NCBI RefSeq assembly: GCF_051622035.1
Contig: NC_135357.1
Coordinates: 14,817,001-14,881,000 of the forward strand
DNA: 64,000 nucleotides
Reading direction: 5' to 3'
DNA from: Arctopsyche grandis
Taxonomy: Eukaryota > Arthropoda > Insecta > Trichoptera > Hydropsychidae
How positions within the stretch are numbered: position 1 is the stretch's first letter; every line of letters starts with the position of its first letter. The position numbers were made by a program, and so were the translations under genes. Shown here in pieces: positions 49,771 to 61,984 of the stretch. The notes below the pieces were generated by a model, which saw only the letters and a list, made by a program, of their open reading frames with translations, did not search any database and was not told the origin of the DNA.

Positions 49771-49889
49771 CTCGCAAATTTCACGACCAGCTTAGCGTTT
49801 TCTGTTCGAAATGGGGCCGCAAAATTACAATTGATATTTATTTCGATGATAAATGCTCCAAATTATTACAACTCGTTTTTTTTTTTTAA

Positions 49890-50228
49890 TCTAATATATA
49901 ATTTCGAAAGAGATTTTGTAACTATGGTTGGGTGGGAAACGAAAACAAGTCAAAGTTTTTATGATGACAAGTAAATTCGCCTCCAAGCGCAAGCACTAAG
50001 GGCGTAGGCGTCGGATTCTGCTATACATATAATTTTGAAAGAGACTTAGTATATATGTTTGTTTGTTAGTGACAGTCAATTTAATAAAAAAAAAATAGAT
50101 GAATAATCAAATAAATTTATATAAAATAAAGCTATTCAAATAAATTTAATAAAATGTTTACTATAAGATTAGTCATGTTTAAGCGGTTTATATTACAAAT
50201 ACCGAGCGAAGTCAGGTAAAACCGCTAG
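49890..50228 (+). mobile_element. Short non-autonomous Helitron
   Basis: Starts TCTAATATATAATTTCGAAA and ends GAAGTCAGGTAAAACCGCTAG, with A before (49889) and T after (50229). Shares both ends with 37397-37595. The start-like word TATAATTTTGAAAGAGACTT recurs inside near 50025, suggesting a partial duplication or nested copy. Confidence 0.75.
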
Positions 50229-50503
50229 TCCCATATATTTTTAGGGCGAAATGATGAACGATTTATTTCAGCCATCATTTTGTAAGCATTGTATTAGAAC
50301 AATAATATTACTAAGTGTTCCAGCTGCATTTTGGGTAATCGGTGAACTACTTTCTTCAATTCATTTGGATATTATATTTTCCATAATTTGTATACCACTT
50401 GACTAATAAAAACTTTTAAAGGGCTAATTTTAGAACAGGTGAATCATATTATACTTGGTGAGCTGCGTGTGGATCTAGAAGTACACCAGGTACACTAATT
50501 CAG

Positions 50504-50799
50504 TTCGTTCGGTGAATACGTCCCGAATGTGAATCACTACCAGGATAACTGCCGCTACGAAAATCGCTTGCATGGTATCCCGTCGCACAGGAAAATCGCC
50601 GTACAAAAAACTCGCCAAATATTGCTCAAAACTGCCCAAATCTCGTAAAAAAAAGCATTTACTGAGCAATATTTGGACAGTTTTCTGTACGGCAATTTTT
50701 CTGTGCGACGAATTTTCGTGTGACGGGAGGTCCACGCGAGCAATTTTCGTAGTGGCGGCTATCCTGGTAGCGATTCACAATTAGGATGTAACCCGTGTA
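50504..50799. mobile_element. Foldback element with modular arms
   Basis: CTAATTCAG (50495-50503) and CCAATTCAG (50800-50808) flank it: eight of nine bases agree, a likely 9-bp duplication. The arms share TGTGAATC(A/G)CTACCAGGATA, CTACGAAAAT, CGTCGCACAG, CCGTACA and CCAAATATTGCTCA, in inverted order, with only about 20 bp at the centre. The right arm has one extra unit (CACACGAAAATTCGT as read from its outer end). It has the same ground plan as 15138-15589 and 29075-29958. Confidence 0.72.
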
Positions 50800-51319
50800 C
50801 CAATTCAGATATGTGCTTTATAAAAAAAAAAATTACTCAATACATAAATAATTACACCGTGTTTTAAATCAACTGTTTATATATTGATAACTCTAAAAAA
50901 ATAAAAATATATATGCATATCACATGTAAATCTTCTAGAATAACAACTCAATTTTCTAACACAAATTATTGAGTTTTCAACATTCTCCACTCTCCATACA
51001 AATCTTATTATATTATAGTTGGGCAATTAATATCTTAGTCAGTATTCAATGCCGCTTTTCCGAATAAACGTAGAATATTTATTTTTTATTTTTTGGACGA
51101 ATAAATATTAAAATTTAAATATATTCATACCTTCCATGGTTTATTGATGGACGTAAACAAATTAGAATACCACAGAGGAAGAACAGGCGGTCACCCACTC
51201 GATTTTAGAGCTTCTCCATTTTATGTTTGCTTTGAACAAAAAATAAAATTGTAATATAACGCCTGCACGATATCAATTTCGGACGTTTGTATATAAAGCG
51301 CAATCGAAATTTTACACTT

Positions 51320-51381
51320 AGGTAATAAAATAATATGTAACATAATGCCATTTTATTATGTTACATATTATTTTATTACCT
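51320..51381. repeat. Perfect hairpin, 27-bp arms, 8-nt loop
   Basis: AGGTAATAAAATAATATGTA... mirrors ...TACATATTATTTTATTACCT without a mismatch; loop GCCATTTT. It lies 316 bp upstream of the DRC8 start codon. Confidence 0.9.
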
Positions 51382-51696
51382 TGCAGTAAAACATAATACC
51401 ATTTTATAATAAACATTCAAAGTAACTTGTATGGGTACATGTTAATATAACGTTACAAATGTCACATCATTATAAAATTAATAATATTTTTTTGAATTAC
51501 TAACATTGAATTTAAATTTATTTCGAGTAGACTAAAATACTATTTCAATATCTAATAGCGATCAAACAAAAAACTGGGTATGCGTTCCTTAGCAACAAAT
51601 ACTTGATAGGTATCTACTCTAGATAGGATGGAATTTTTTTGTAAAGAAAATCCTCATAATAGCGATAAAATACAATTTATTCTTTATTAAAAACAC

Positions 51697-53254
51697 ATGG
51701 CTTCTAAAGAAACGTCCAAAGGTAGTATTTTTTAATTTGCATATCAACAAGACATCGATTTGGATCATACAAACACACTATATGACTTTTGGTTCATGTG
51801 TAGGTATAGATATTTTAAAGAATTTATTTATTTATTTTCATATGACGTGTGATAGTAATAATTAATAATGACTTGGAAAAAAAAATTGCGGATGCATTTG
51901 AAGTGTTTGATCATTCTGGAAAACAAACAGTGGATGTGCGCGAAATTGGAACCATTCTTAGATCATTAGGTGAACATTCCAAATTTGCTTTATTTTATTA
52001 TAAACTAAATATTTATGTACATATAATATACAACATAAACTGCTGTAATACTAGTTACTAACTTTAAATATACATATGTACATATATCTCAATTTTAAAA
52101 TATAATATCAATAAATATTTATAATAATATTATAAATATTTAACAAGACCACATATGATATAACAAACAATGGATTCCTGAGCTTTCAGAGATTGTGGTA
52201 AACTGAAATAAAATGATAATACCTACCAAGATACCTCACAATCATTAGACGGATAGTAATACGTACAGGATTCAAGATTAAACTGAAATATGAAAATATT
52301 TTGTACTGATAATAGTATTTGTGTGAATATTATAAAGGTTGCTGTCCATCAGAAGCTGAAATACAAGAAGTACTGCTTGCAACTGAGGACAAGGAAGCAA
52401 CTGGTAGTATACATCTAGCCAACTTCTTACCGTACATGATTCAAAAGATTTCGGAACATAGGTATTATATGTAATTTTCTTCTTCTATTTATTTATAATT
52501 CTATTAATATTATATATGTATGTACATATGTATATTTAAAATGTATTTGTTCGGGATAAAATACATATATAATATTATAATCTGTTTCAATTACACACAA
52601 TTTGTTTTATTTTTAACACAATTTTATGATAATTTCTTTGTACAATAATATATGTAATTCTTCTATATTTATATTTATCAACTGAAAATTATACCCAAAT
52701 CAGTTTTTTACAACTAATAATTTTGACGACGACTTGTTTACAACTTTTGGCAATCGAAACTGGATGATTACATACAAAACAACAACTGTGCATGCATACA
52801 AATATGTATATTGATGGTTTAAAAAGCCACATTCAATATTTTCATTATATACTTAGATTTTATCCTGCCGATGCTGAAACTTTATTAGCAGCATTTAAAA
52901 CTCTCGATGAAGAAAGTAAGGGATATATTACAAAGGAGAAAATCACCAAATTAATAATGGAAGAGGGAGAACAATTTACTCAAGTAAATTAATTTATACT
53001 CAAATTTTGAATATGTATCTTTTGGACACAATATAAAGTTTTATTATAGGAAGAATATGATGAAATGATGCAAATTGCGGTTGATCCTACTACTGACACA
53101 ATACCTTATGAATATTACATCAATCAATTAATGGTAATTTTATTTTGTGATTTATTTTACTAAAATATCAATGTATTTAATTATTTTAAACTTATAGGTT
53201 GAGGATGATTATTTGCAAGATAATAGCAATAAAACAACTGTTACAGAAAAGTAG
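51697..53254 (+). CDS. DRC8: Dynein regulatory complex subunit 8 (EFCAB2-like EF-hand protein)
   Basis: Calmodulin-like subunit of the nexin-dynein regulatory complex of motile cilia; in insects expected mainly in the sperm tail. Exons 51697-51721, 51856-51969, 52338-52461, 52857-52983, 53050-53133 and 53198-53254 give 176 residues with phase intact. The start reads MASKETSK. The first EF loop (27-38, DHSGKQTVDVRE) has acidic or polar residues in the usual places; GTILRSLGCCPSEAEIQEVL is the family's most typical stretch. The later loops (ATEDKEATGSIH, DEESKGYITKEK) are degenerate and probably do not bind calcium. It ends EYYINQLMVEDDYLQDN plus a short tail. Plain calmodulin or another EFCAB is less likely given the length and degenerate loops. 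Confidence 0.9.
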
Positions 53255-53383
53255 GAAGGAATTCAAAATTTGAATTTGAAGATGAGATGAGAAGAATTAA
53301 AGAAATTGAACGAGGAATTTAATGAAGTTTTAATTTTTACGTGTTTATTTGAAACGAAATGTCCTTATAAAAAATCTTGTAAA

Positions 53384-53389
53384 AATAAA
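53384..53389 (+). terminator. DRC8 polyadenylation signal AATAAA
   Basis: AATAAA 130 bp after the DRC8 stop codon. Confidence 0.6.
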
Positions 53390-53853
53390 TAAATGAACTT
53401 ACTCTACAATATTGAACTGGAACTTCAATTTATTCAAACAATCTATTTAAATCGATTTTATTTTGATTGTACCTACAGTGCTACAACACACGTGTTAATA
53501 AATTGAACAGTTTTAAGTTGGAAAGTAATACCTACTAAATTGTTTGTGACCAATAATTGTAAATATATTGTACATACATACAATGAAAACATTTATACAG
53601 ACTTTTTTCAATGGAAAAAAAATCGGTTCTTTTATTAGTACAAATTCTATATAATATAATTTAAATATAATCTTTTCCAAAAAAAAACTTGATAAGAAGG
53701 GAGTTCTGGCACCTTTTTTTTTCAAAAAAAAGCTCTGCCTTTATGAGATAAAAAAGTAATATACACATGTAAAGCCACCGAGAGCGCACGAGGGCGAACT
53801 CTCTGGTCAATAGGCACGAACGTGTAGTCGGTGGTCTCGCCCTACCTCGTCGG

Positions 53854-55065
53854 TAGGGTTTCTGAAAACCCGTCGGGTCCGGGTTCAATATTTTAGATAC
53901 CCGACGAGTCCGGGTCGGGTCCGGGTCCAAAATAAAATGTTTTAAAAACATTCGATATATAGTCAGTATAGTGCTATCCGATTTTTAAATGTGACGTTTT
54001 GATCTGTTTACTATTATTTCTAATGAATTGGTATATTTTGTTTTATATAATTGTTAATTACTTAATTTATGATTAATTTTGTGAGTTGAATTTATTATTT
54101 GCGATTTACAATCAATCAATGTTTTGTTATTGATTTATTGAATTTATTTTATTATATATTACTTATAATTTATTGTTAATTTGTGACTGGTTTTGAATCT
54201 TATTGATTTATTTTCAGCTTATGATTTGTTTTCACTGATTTTTTTTCATTTTAGATTATTTTTTATTTATCACAGTCGTTGTGACGCCTTAAAGAAACTC
54301 GCCATTTCACAGTGGTTATTGTTGTTGTTGTAAAAAATAACAATTATAATAAAATTTCAATTTTTTAATTTTTAATAAGATTTTCATAAAATATAAAAAT
54401 AATTACAAAAAACATTAAATAACTATTTTTATTTTTTAACACTAGTTCTTATATAGTAATATTTAAGGAATACTAACGCATTGAGGGATTTATCCCCCAA
54501 TGCCAAACTAATTTTAGTGCAAAAATTTGCTGACACCGAGAATGTCCTTTCGTTGTCTGTTGATGTAGGTTTTATTGTGCAAAGAGCATCATGGAGCCTC
54601 TCCAGATTAATTGTTCGCTTTTTCGTATTTTTACAAGTACAAACTCTTGTTTTAAATTTCCGAACAGTTCAAATTCACCACTCTCCGGTTTTTCGGCATT
54701 GTATTTCGGAAGACGGACGTGCATCCATATATGCCCCATTGAATTTTATTATCCTTAGCGGTATTCTGAGAAGAAATTATTTGCGTACGAAAATAACGTT
54801 TTACATATGTATGTACTTTAAAAGGCACGAAAATTTAAAGTTCAAATATTTCGAATTGCTTATTCCATTTCTGTTTTTCGCCTATATTTTGTTAAAAAAT
54901 TAAATTTTATAACGCATTTTGATTTTAAAAAAATATTTTTAATTAATAAAAAACTATTTCTTGTTACCCGGACCCGATGGTTTTTAATCCCGGGTCTCGG
55001 GTCCGGGTTTTAGGTCCATTACCCGACGGGTTCGGGTCCGGGTCGGGTCGAGTCCAGAAACCCTA
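53854..55065. mobile_element. Non-autonomous hAT element, 1212 bp, 8-bp target duplication
   Basis: A perfect 8-bp duplication CTCGTCGG (53846-53853, 55066-55073) flanks terminal repeats TAGGGTTTCTG and CAGAAACCCTA. Below each end is an array of CCCGACGGGT / GGGTCCGGGT motifs, likely transposase-binding repeats. The inner 900 bp is AT-rich; a 140-codon frame at 54481-54903 shows no hAT dimerisation or catalytic motif. The intact duplication and good end match suggest a fairly recent insertion. Confidence 0.9.
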
Positions 55066-55787
55066 CTCGTCGGCTCTCGTTGTCATCTGGACATTCGTTT
55101 GACTCTCTACATGCAATGAAAAGTACTATCGTGAGTGTTCTACTTTTTTTATGCAATCATTATGGCAATGTTTACATCTAATATATGTATTAACTTTGAT
55201 TTGAACTCTTACTGATCGGACTGTGGCGGCTCGCTTATACGACATGGTCGAGTTTGGTTGCCTTCCTGCGAGTGGGGACCAATTCGGCTGGGTTCGGAGA
55301 GCCACTACTGACTCTGCCTTTAGCTGTCATATAATAAACACGTGCATTAACATGCCAGTCGTCTCATTCGTTCATCCCCCATAGGACAATATACATATAT
55401 CTGAACCGTCCTGTAAACTAATATTTGGTTTTTTATTCTAATCCTTGTTCATACTTTCTATAAACGTTGGACGTAATCAAGATTATTATCGCTCATGATT
55501 AATTTTAGTTATTTTAATGTATATACATAATTTTATTATGTATATACATTAATTTTTCGATTATAAAGTGATTTAACAAAAAAGAAAGAGGAGGAAAATT
55601 TATTTCATATTTTAAAAAATTGTACGGTATTCGAAAGTGTCTCATGAGTTAATATTCATTTTTAGCCAAAAGAGGTCTAGTACCGCTGAGTCGGATAGCA
55701 GACAATGGTCTCTCAATGATTTTGGGCCATCTCTATGACCAAAATTTTGTGCACGCCAAATATATATTTTACGTTACTTCACGTTAA

Positions 55788-56142
55788 GATGACAATTATT
55801 TGTCGCGAATCGGCCAAAGTCAAGAGGAGATATTTTGATTTTTTTGGTAAATGGATTACGTCCCAAAAGTTAATCGCTACCAGGATAACCGCCGTTACGG
55901 AAATCGCGTACGCGGTTTCCCGGCGCACGAAAATTCGGCTTACAGAAAATTGTGCAAAGGATATTACGCGAATGTTTTTTTATGAATTTTTATTATTATT
56001 ATTAAAAAAAACATTCATGCAATAATATTTGCGTAGTTTTCTGCCGAATTTTCATGCGCTGGAACCGAACCATTTTAGAGCAGGGCGTGCAACAATAATT
56101 TGTTGCGAATCGCCCAAAGTCAAGAGGAGACATTATGATTTT
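55788..56142. mobile_element. Relative of the 50504-50799 foldback element, between direct repeats of about 55 bp
   Basis: AATCGCTACCAGGATAACCGCC and GCGCACGAAAATTCGGC repeat the arm words of 50504-50799, and GCCGAATTTTCATGCGC near 56041 is the inverse of the latter. Outside it, ATTTGTCGCGAATCGGCCAA (55798-55817) and ATTTGTTGCGAATCGCCCAA (56098-56117) start imperfect direct repeats of about 55 bp that continue AGTCAAGAGGAGA. The right arm is shorter than the left. Confidence 0.55.
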
Positions 56143-56479
56143 TATATGGCATGCGGTGACTTTTCAAATTTAAATTGGAAATTTCCGAGCAGATGCCCGC
56201 AAAATAGTATTAAAATTTTTTTTCCAAATTTAGGAAGTTTTAATTTACATATTTTAAATGGTTACGAACGATTTTACTACAAAGTTAAGTTGGAAAATTT
56301 TCGAGGAAGTTGGACTTTATATTGACATACTGAACAAAGTTTCCGGTCGGAATTCTACATAAACTCATTGTTGAGATTTTAATTTTGTAGGAAATTGTAT
56401 TCGAGAGCGCTATCAACGCAGATAAAATATGATCGACAGGAAAACGTAGAGGCAGCGATGCAAACATGGCCGCCAAATC

Positions 56480-57240
56480 GAGCGCGTGGACCGTGTCGCA
56501 CGCGTATGCATGTGTTGAGTCGCGGGAGGGTGGTGTGAGTTTGCGCGTGTGCCGGTGTAGTAGAGTGTTCGCGCTCAGTAGTCGGTCGGTGCTCGTCGCT
56601 CGGTGTTCGTTGGTTGCCTGCAGTCGTCAGCGGTCGCCAGTCGTCAGTCGTCAGTCGCCAGTTGCCACTCGTCGGTCGCCGGTCGTCGGTCGTCGGTCGC
56701 CAGTCGTCACTCGACAGTCAGAAGCGTGGTGTCTGCCGGCGCGGCGTGCGGTACGGCATGGCGTACAACGGCGGCGCCGGCAAGCGACTTGCTCACCCCC
56801 CGCCCAACAACCACGAGCTCGACATGGACAGGGTGAGTCGTTCACTTCTACTCCCCCCCCCCTCCCTCCCGCTCGCCCCTCGCCTCCCCTCGCCTCCCCT
56901 CGCCTCCCCTCGCCCCGCCGCCTCGGCCGTGTCACGTGTCAATGTCTACTGTCTACTGTCTACTGTCCACTGTCTACTCTCTGCCGGTCTCTGGTCATTG
57001 GTCATTCATTGGTTATTGGTCATCGGTCATCGGTCGTCGGTCACTTGTTAGCGCTGTCAACTGACAATTCGCGCCCGATCGCCTCGTCGAACGACACCTG
57101 AGAGGCTGAGAGCCGAGCCAGCCATAATCGTGATAACACAAGACCATCGGCACAGGTGGTCGCATTTCCCCTCCCCCCCACCCCACCCATCCCACCCCAC
57201 CTCACCGTTGGCCGTAAGCGCGCGCGTCCTTTTCGTTCGA
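56480..57240 (+). promoter_or_regulatory. GC-rich promoter and 5' region of hnRNP L/smooth
   Basis: A GC-rich block with degenerate GTCGTCGGTCGCCA-type repeats (56615-56720) upstream of the ATG. Downstream of the donor lie CCCCTCGCCTC repeats, a CTGTCTACTGTCTACTGTC tandem (about 56942-56980) and a C-rich tract (57165-57210) that is G-quadruplex-prone on the minus strand. Confidence 0.45.
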
Positions 57241-59655
57241 TCTCATCACTTATCGCCACCTTTCACACGTCACCAGGTCTGCGACTTCATCTGTTGTTTT
57301 AAAAATTTCAAATTTTTCGATTCGATCGATATCACCGATTCGGGCTCCCAATCCTATTGGAATCGTTCGTCGACATATTTGTGCAATCGCGATTGTTCTT
57401 CTTCATTTGGGGAAACCACGCTACGCTACTGACGTTTAATTGATTATCGTTTTGTAAATAAAAACATATGCGCGTTTTGTCGGCTCGGCTCGTTCGTGTC
57501 AAATTTATTATAAAAAAATCGTTCTTTTGTTTTATTTTATTTTAACAAGAGATAATTGTTTCAGTTCAGATACGTTTATATTGTCTTTTGTTTCTTTAAA
57601 TATAAGTAGCGACCGTTTTGTTTCATAGAAAAATTTAAATTTTGAATTAACTTCGTGTACTATATTTCAATTGTTATATTTTTTTATGTTCAAAAATATA
57701 AACGGCCATTGAAATTACGTAGATTTGCATTACATACATGTATTACCTGGAAGTTTCGCATATTTTGTATGAATATTTTTTTTATGATGTAATTTCTGAA
57801 CGTTCGACGCATCGTTAATATTTAAAAAAAATACTATTAGGTGCCGCCGAAAAAAAAACTCTTGTGAAATAATATAATAATATGCATTTAATATTTTGCA
57901 AATTATCCACTACGTTGTAATTTTTTAAAAGGATCATTTTTTATCGTTACAATTACGGGTGCCGAAGCTTTTATGTTTAATTGGGAAATAAAAAAAAGCG
58001 TAATGACAAAAAAAAACTTTAATTGTAGGGGCAAAAGCAATAAAATAGAATTAATGGATAGGATAGGCTTCAAATGAGGGCACGATTTATTTTACGTAGG
58101 TGTGCATTCGAAAGGGTAAAAGTAGAACTAAAAAGATTCCTCGAATTCATGCGATTTTTTTTGCAGAATCGAGCAACAGGCGAACCGATCTTTTTAATTC
58201 GTATATAGCAAGTTTTTATTTCATATTTTTTAGTTCGTATCTGTAAATCGCTGTATTCACAATTATTACCCGGACAGGATTCCAGTACATATTTCAATTA
58301 ATCGAACTGAGAAAAATAGTAAAACGCTTTAAAAACAAAATTTTAAAATAGGGAAAATAAACATTTTTACGATGATTTACGATCAATCTACACAAATATT
58401 AGTAGGTAGTCGTGAAATAAATGTCAATATAAATAAAACGATGTCTATTCGAATTCGACCAATCGCGCAACGATCAAACAATTTACGATCGAAAACATCT
58501 GTGCTCACTCACCTATTCGCACTTTCGTTTGGGTGATATATTAAAGATTGTCAATTCGTTAACGAGAAGTCGTCTGCGATGAATACATAGTTTTCGTAAT
58601 TGGCGGATTTTTTTCATTATTTTTATTCCTCGACTTTATTGTAATTCGAAATTTTTTTAATCATTGCGATAATATCCATCTTATCCCCTTCGTATACTTA
58701 CTTACGTATATTTTTCAGAGAAAACGGCTTCAAGCTATATATTAAGTCGTAATTACTTTTCCTTACAAATTTTATTAATCCTTCTGCCTTCATATTCGAC
58801 TTCGGTCGGTCGAGGATTTTCCTCTTTTCAGACCGATGAAGCGTTAAAGCATTTGAGCAGCTATTGTGTTCCGTTTTCCTTCAACTGAAAATGAAATCGA
58901 CACTTAAAGAAGTTTATTGTTTTTTTTTTTACTTCGATTTCAGGTTTTAAGATACCTAGCTATAGATTAATGTATAATTTAAAAATTCTATTCTAAAATC
59001 ATTCGAATTTTTACATAGATGATTTTATTATTTGAAATGATCTCATCTGAAAAATGAGCTTGATATAATACTGAGACAATAAATCATGTTAAATCTTGAC
59101 AGCTAAAATTCAGATTATATAAAATTTTGTTCATAGAAATATTACACTATATACATACATAAGTATTGTATGTATGTAAGAGTTGGGTATTTTATCTATC
59201 TTGTTTCGTTTTCTTTTTTTTGCATAACTATTCGAATTGGCGTGCCATAGAGAGTAATGACGTGGGATATCTCCGTTTTCAAATTGTCCCAATTGAGGCC
59301 AGTTCTCGATATAAATCATTTCTCCTCTCGAAGGCTGACGAATCTCCGATTCTAGTTTTCCGTGTTTTATCTCATTTCACCTTTTTCTGTTCGCCAAGTT
59401 TTCGTACGTTTCGCACCTTCGCCAAGTGCGGTTAAGGGTCGAAATAAGATTTGCCCACATGATTTATTACTGACCACCTAACCTTCTCCATCTATTCACT
59501 ACATTATACTTGAACTGTATTTCTCACCTTTTTTTTTTCCTTAGAGCAACGGCGGATCATATGGAGAGCCTAAAAGGAAGAGGCACGACCCACCTGCGAG
59601 ACCGAATCACATTTTGCTGTATACTATTGTCAATCCTGCCTATCCGATAACTGTG
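56758..59655 (+). CDS. sm: hnRNP L / smooth, first two coding exons, partial at the 3' end
   Basis: RNA-binding splicing regulator with several RRMs. Exon 1 56758-56832 encodes MAYNGGAGKRLAHPPPNNHE then LDMDR, with donor AGG|GTGAGT. Exon 2 59545-59655 encodes SNGGSYGEPKRKRHDPPARP and the start of an RRM, NHILLYTIVNPAYPITV, ending at GTG|GTAAGA. Phases agree (0/0). NH(I/V)LL(F/Y)TI(I/V)NP.YPITV is diagnostic of hnRNP L and fly smooth, where DVL and the rest of the RRM follow in the next exon. No further exon was found up to 64000, so the gene continues past the right edge with an intron of more than 4.3 kb. The frame is open upstream of the ATG but has no earlier ATG. Confidence 0.9.
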
Positions 59656-60962
59656 GTAAGATATTTTTTTTCTTTTTTAAGATGAAAACACCGAATCGCA
59701 TTTTTTAACAAATAAAAGTGAATTGAATTTAAATTCTAACAAGTTGACATATCCTTGTTGTTATATTTAAATACTCGTTTTTGAAAGCTTATTATCTAAC
59801 TATAATCCAAACGCCATTTTTATCCTATTGGTATGGTAACCTCCGTAACTCTGAAAACGAACTTTGTTCAGGTGAAAGCTTATCAGTTGGAATGTGAGGT
59901 GTCTGTTCTTGACACGTTTCACACAGTAAAAGCTTCCCCATCCCCCCTCTGGAATATCACACTGGGTTGATCGACGGCTCTCAACGTTTTCTCAATTTTG
60001 AAGAAATGATATTCTAATGGGATAATACATATTTGATAATTAGAAATAAGTATAATCAATACATTTTTTTTTGTTCAGTAGAGATTCCGTCACGATTTTT
60101 GACAAAATCCTCTCAATTTATGGTTATTTAAAAATAAATAAATATGTTTAGATATTGTACATTCGACAAATAATCGATGTCAAGACATGTTCATAATCCC
60201 TAATATACAAGTAGGTTTATTTGTGGAATTATTTTAAAAAACCAATTATTTTAAAAAACCATTATGAATTGTTTGGCCACGTGCTAAGCACATTAGTTTA
60301 TGTACAAGTACGAAAACTACATGTGTTATTATCGTGCCAGTGTGTTTGTATTTTCATTGTGAAAATATCGTTCACTGGTCAGATTGTTTGGAGAGTTTTC
60401 CCTTTGTGAGGAAAATCCGATCGCTTTGCCGAACTTCAAAAGAATGCAAAATGGCTCGTCCCGCGGGACTTCCTTGAACATTTTCGCCATTTTTTATTAT
60501 GTTGTATTTATTTTCATTTTACGGCCATGTCGTTAAGGTTTCTGGAGACCCTCGGTGACTTTTTAAACGGTCAGACCGTTAAAAGTATCGAAATAAACGT
60601 AAAACGAACAAATTTACGATCTTACGGGGATGGATGGATGTACGTATATATTGAATTTTTTCAACTCAATAATGTCGTTAGACTCATTCATTTAAGCTTA
60701 TGTAATTCCAAAGGTGATTAACTTATGTAATTCTAAAGATATACATACATATGTCGTTTGCATAGCGCATACATACATACATATATGTAATAGATTTGTT
60801 AATTCAATAGCTCCAATTTGGCAACGTTTTCCCCTATTTTTGCCAAATTGAAACGAACCCGACTTCGCCATTTGTTAGAATTGATTTTACAGGTTAAGTG
60901 GGATTTTTTGAAAGTTTGAAAATTTTGATATATTCCTCGCAACTACAGATTTTTCCCAAGAT

Positions 60963-61984
60963 TAGAGGTTGTGATCGAGAAATCTCGTCTCGAGAATTCT
61001 CGAGAAATTTTGATTCTCGTTTCTCGAGAATATTTTACTGTGAAAATTCGAGATTCTCGTATCTCGAGAAATCGTTTATTAGAATCTCGAAAATATCGAG
61101 AATATTTTAAATTTATCACTACGTGTTTATGTTCAATAAACTGACTGATTTGTATACTTGTTAACTCGTAAATAATTTTGTGAAGTATTGTAATATGTAT
61201 AGCTGGTCAGTATTTTTATTATTTGTCGGGTAAGTTATTATCCGGTCATCATATAAGTACATATACACATGTCACAACGAAATCGCACTATTTTAAAGTT
61301 ACATATATGTGCATGTAGGTACTAGTCACTAGTGGGAAAGTATTCGGTTATGATATCACTAAAACGCTAGTGAAAATATATTTTCACTGACAATATGACC
61401 CCACTGTAACACATAAAACAAATATTTTTGATTTATTATTTATTTATTCGTGTATTTGCTCCTTATATATTAATCAACGTATATTCAGTATTTTAATATG
61501 CATAGATGTTCAGTATTTTTATTATTTGTCCGGTCACAAAAATACAAGCAAAGCCGGGTGGCGAAACTGGGAATTTTATAAAATTCTTTGTTACATATTG
61601 TTATTTTTACTATTTTAAATTACTTTTGTATATTTTTATTTTCTTTTCGTGCCTTCTTTTATAATTTTTTTTTTATATAATTTTACTTTCTTTTCTATTC
61701 AATGTTCTATTGTATCTCTCTATATATTTCTTTCATCATGTCTTAAATAAAGTTATAAACCCCTGATATAATATACATATGTAGTGTTTGTGTCCTTTTG
61801 ATGTTGTCGATTTTATATGCTAAAAAAATCAATTCACTATATTAAAAAAAAAAATTATACTTTCTCGAGAATTCTTGAGAATCTCGAGCAAATAAGATTC
61901 TCAAATCTCGAGATTCAAATATTCCGAGAAAATGAGATTTTCGAATCTCGAGAATCAAAAAAAGTCGAGAAATCACAACCTCTA
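60963..61984. mobile_element. Non-autonomous hAT element, 1022 bp, 8-bp target duplication
   Basis: A perfect duplication CCCAAGAT (60955-60962, 61985-61992) flanks TAGAGGTTGTGAT and its inverse ATCACAACCTCTA. The first and last 130 bp are dense with TCTCGAGA/TCTCGAAAT-type motifs, a subterminal array in the same position as in 53854-55065. The interior is AT-rich and has no transposase. A recent-looking insertion. Confidence 0.9.

Noticed and set aside
54481-54903. 140-codon frame inside the hAT element
   Set aside because: Shows no hAT transposase motif (no catalytic or dimerisation signature) and is AT-rich; probably chance.
56466-57101. 211-codon plus-strand frame
   Set aside because: Runs through degenerate GTCG/TCGG repeats and across the good exon-1 donor of hnRNP L/smooth. 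The conserved frame is the other one, starting at 56758.
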